DNA of 64,000 nucleotides from NCBI RefSeq assembly GCF_008016455.1, contig NZ_SAXU01000001.1, forward strand, positions 248,001 through 312,000. Reading direction: 5' to 3'. The notes beneath the pieces were generated by a model, which saw only the letters and a program-made list of their open reading frames with translations, did not search any database and had not been told where the DNA came from. This document shows, piece after piece, positions 63,433-64,000 of this stretch (the stretch's first letter is position 1; every line of letters begins with the position of its first letter). Made by a program: the position numbers and the translations under genes. Source of the stretch: Brachyspira aalborgi. GTDB taxonomy: Bacteria; Spirochaetota; Brachyspiria; Brachyspirales; Brachyspiraceae.

Positions 63433-64000
63433 ATGTGGCAATTTCATTTAACCAGAAGAGCTAAAGTAGTTATAGATTTTTACTCTCAAGAAGAAGCGAA
63501 AAGATTAAATCATGACCAAGTGACTCCCGAGCATGTTTTATTGGGTTTGCTTCGAGAACCTGAATCTATAGCCATAAAATCTTTAAGAAATTTAAAAGTA
63601 GATTTGGATAAACTTAAAATAGAATTGGAAACTTCAATGGCTAAATCTTCTTCAAATACGAAATTATTTGGACAAATTCCAACCTCTCCAAGAGTTCAAA
63701 GATTAATAGCTTTTTCTGCGGAAGAAGCGAAAGCATTCGGACATAATTATATCGGAACGGAACATTTGCTTTTAGGATTATTGAGAGAAGAAAACGGAGT
63801 AGCTTATAATGTTCTTACAAGTTTAGGAATAGAGTTAAATTCTCTAAAACAGGAAATAATGAAAGTAATCGGAGTAGTAGGAGTAGCCGCCACAAATTCA
63901 AACGAACAAGCTCATCAAGATGAAGTTGTAAGAAAAGTAAAAACTCCCACTTTAGACCAATTTGCAAGAGACTTGACAAAACTTGCAAGAGAAAAAGCAT
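63433..64000 (+). CDS. clpC: ClpC-type AAA+ ATPase, N-terminal part (cut by window end)
   Basis: The reading frame from the ATG at 63433 runs open to the window end (189 codons). Its product starts [20 protein letters not shown] and has two Clp N repeats ([17 protein letters not shown] and [17 protein letters not shown]), then the start of a linker to the first ATPase domain ([17 protein letters not shown]). That pattern is ClpC/ClpA-like. AGGA precedes the ATG. ClpC unfolds proteins for ClpP. The ATPase domains lie outside the window. Confidence 0.9.
   Translation, partial: MWQFHLTRRAKVVIDFYSQEEAKRLNHDQVTPEHVLLGLLREPESIAIKSLRNLKVDLDKLKIELETSMAKSSSNTKLFGQIPTSPRVQRLIAFSAEEAKAFGHNYIGTEHLLLGLLREENGVAYNVLTSLGIELNSLKQEIMKVIGVVGVAATNSNEQAHQDEVVRKVKTPTLDQFARDLTKLAREKA

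Noticed and set aside
1-64000. Complete insertion sequence, prophage, CRISPR array or tRNA gene
   Set aside because: I looked for transposase pairs with inverted ends, phage structural genes, regularly spaced repeats and tRNA-like TTCGA arms and saw none. A tRNAscan or CRISPR search would be decisive.

Overview
The window looks like chromosome from a Brachyspira-type spirochaete. This is inferred from the sequence only: the DNA is very AT-rich, lipoproteins with loose spirochaetal lipoboxes are common, there is a large FliD, a giant coiled-coil protein of a type I associate with spirochaetes (SpiroCoCo), leucine-rich-repeat and ankyrin surface-type proteins, and a double-length UvrA. No rRNA, tRNA, CRISPR array, prophage or classical insertion sequence was seen.

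Layout. Positions 1-5000 (minus strand) are accessory: an LRR protein, then a tight five-gene cassette (small membrane protein, PD-(D/E)XK nuclease, two-helix membrane protein, RNase J-like metallo-beta-lactamase hydrolase, 55-residue coiled coil) with a pentanucleotide repeat upstream. Positions 5000-27300 hold an RluA-type pseudouridine synthase, a tandem-fused UvrA, two paralogous lipoproteins, dUTPase, a GntP permease, HPr and a 3898-residue coiled-coil protein. Positions 27300-33300 hold RNase P RNA, MTA/SAH nucleosidase, PTS enzyme I, a lipoprotein and phosphotransacetylase. Positions 33400-36400 hold a DUF2442 protein, a lipoprotein gene split by one in-frame stop, and a probable outer-membrane protein. 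Positions 36600-42000 hold RadC, FliD, a 1-kb unit carrying an Rpn-family nuclease between two 20-bp direct repeats, and an FkbM methyltransferase.

Positions 42000-49600 hold an Obg GTPase fused to a radical SAM enzyme, a glyoxalase II-like hydrolase, rimP-nusA behind a leader with a terminator-like hairpin, two tandem paralogous methyltransferases (the second frameshifted at a run of nine G), and a DUF4390 protein. Positions 49900-56100 hold an ankyrin lipoprotein, an NlpC/P60 hydrolase, FtsH and an unknown lipoprotein. Positions 56900-64000 are an envelope and stress block: LolA, a RodZ-like protein, RimO, a ClpX-like ATPase with an unusual N-terminus, an ECF sigma factor with a putative anti-sigma partner, and the start of a ClpC-type ATPase.

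The strongest leads are the poly-G switch in the second methyltransferase, the direct repeats bracketing the Rpn gene, the nuclease/MBL cassette, and the Obg-radical SAM fusion. Three intergenic simple repeats with different units, (AAGGC)7, (TTGAA)8 and (CGTCTCG)6, each lie 85-185 bp upstream of a minus-strand gene. Two genes have near-consensus promoters so close to the start codon that their mRNAs should be leaderless.
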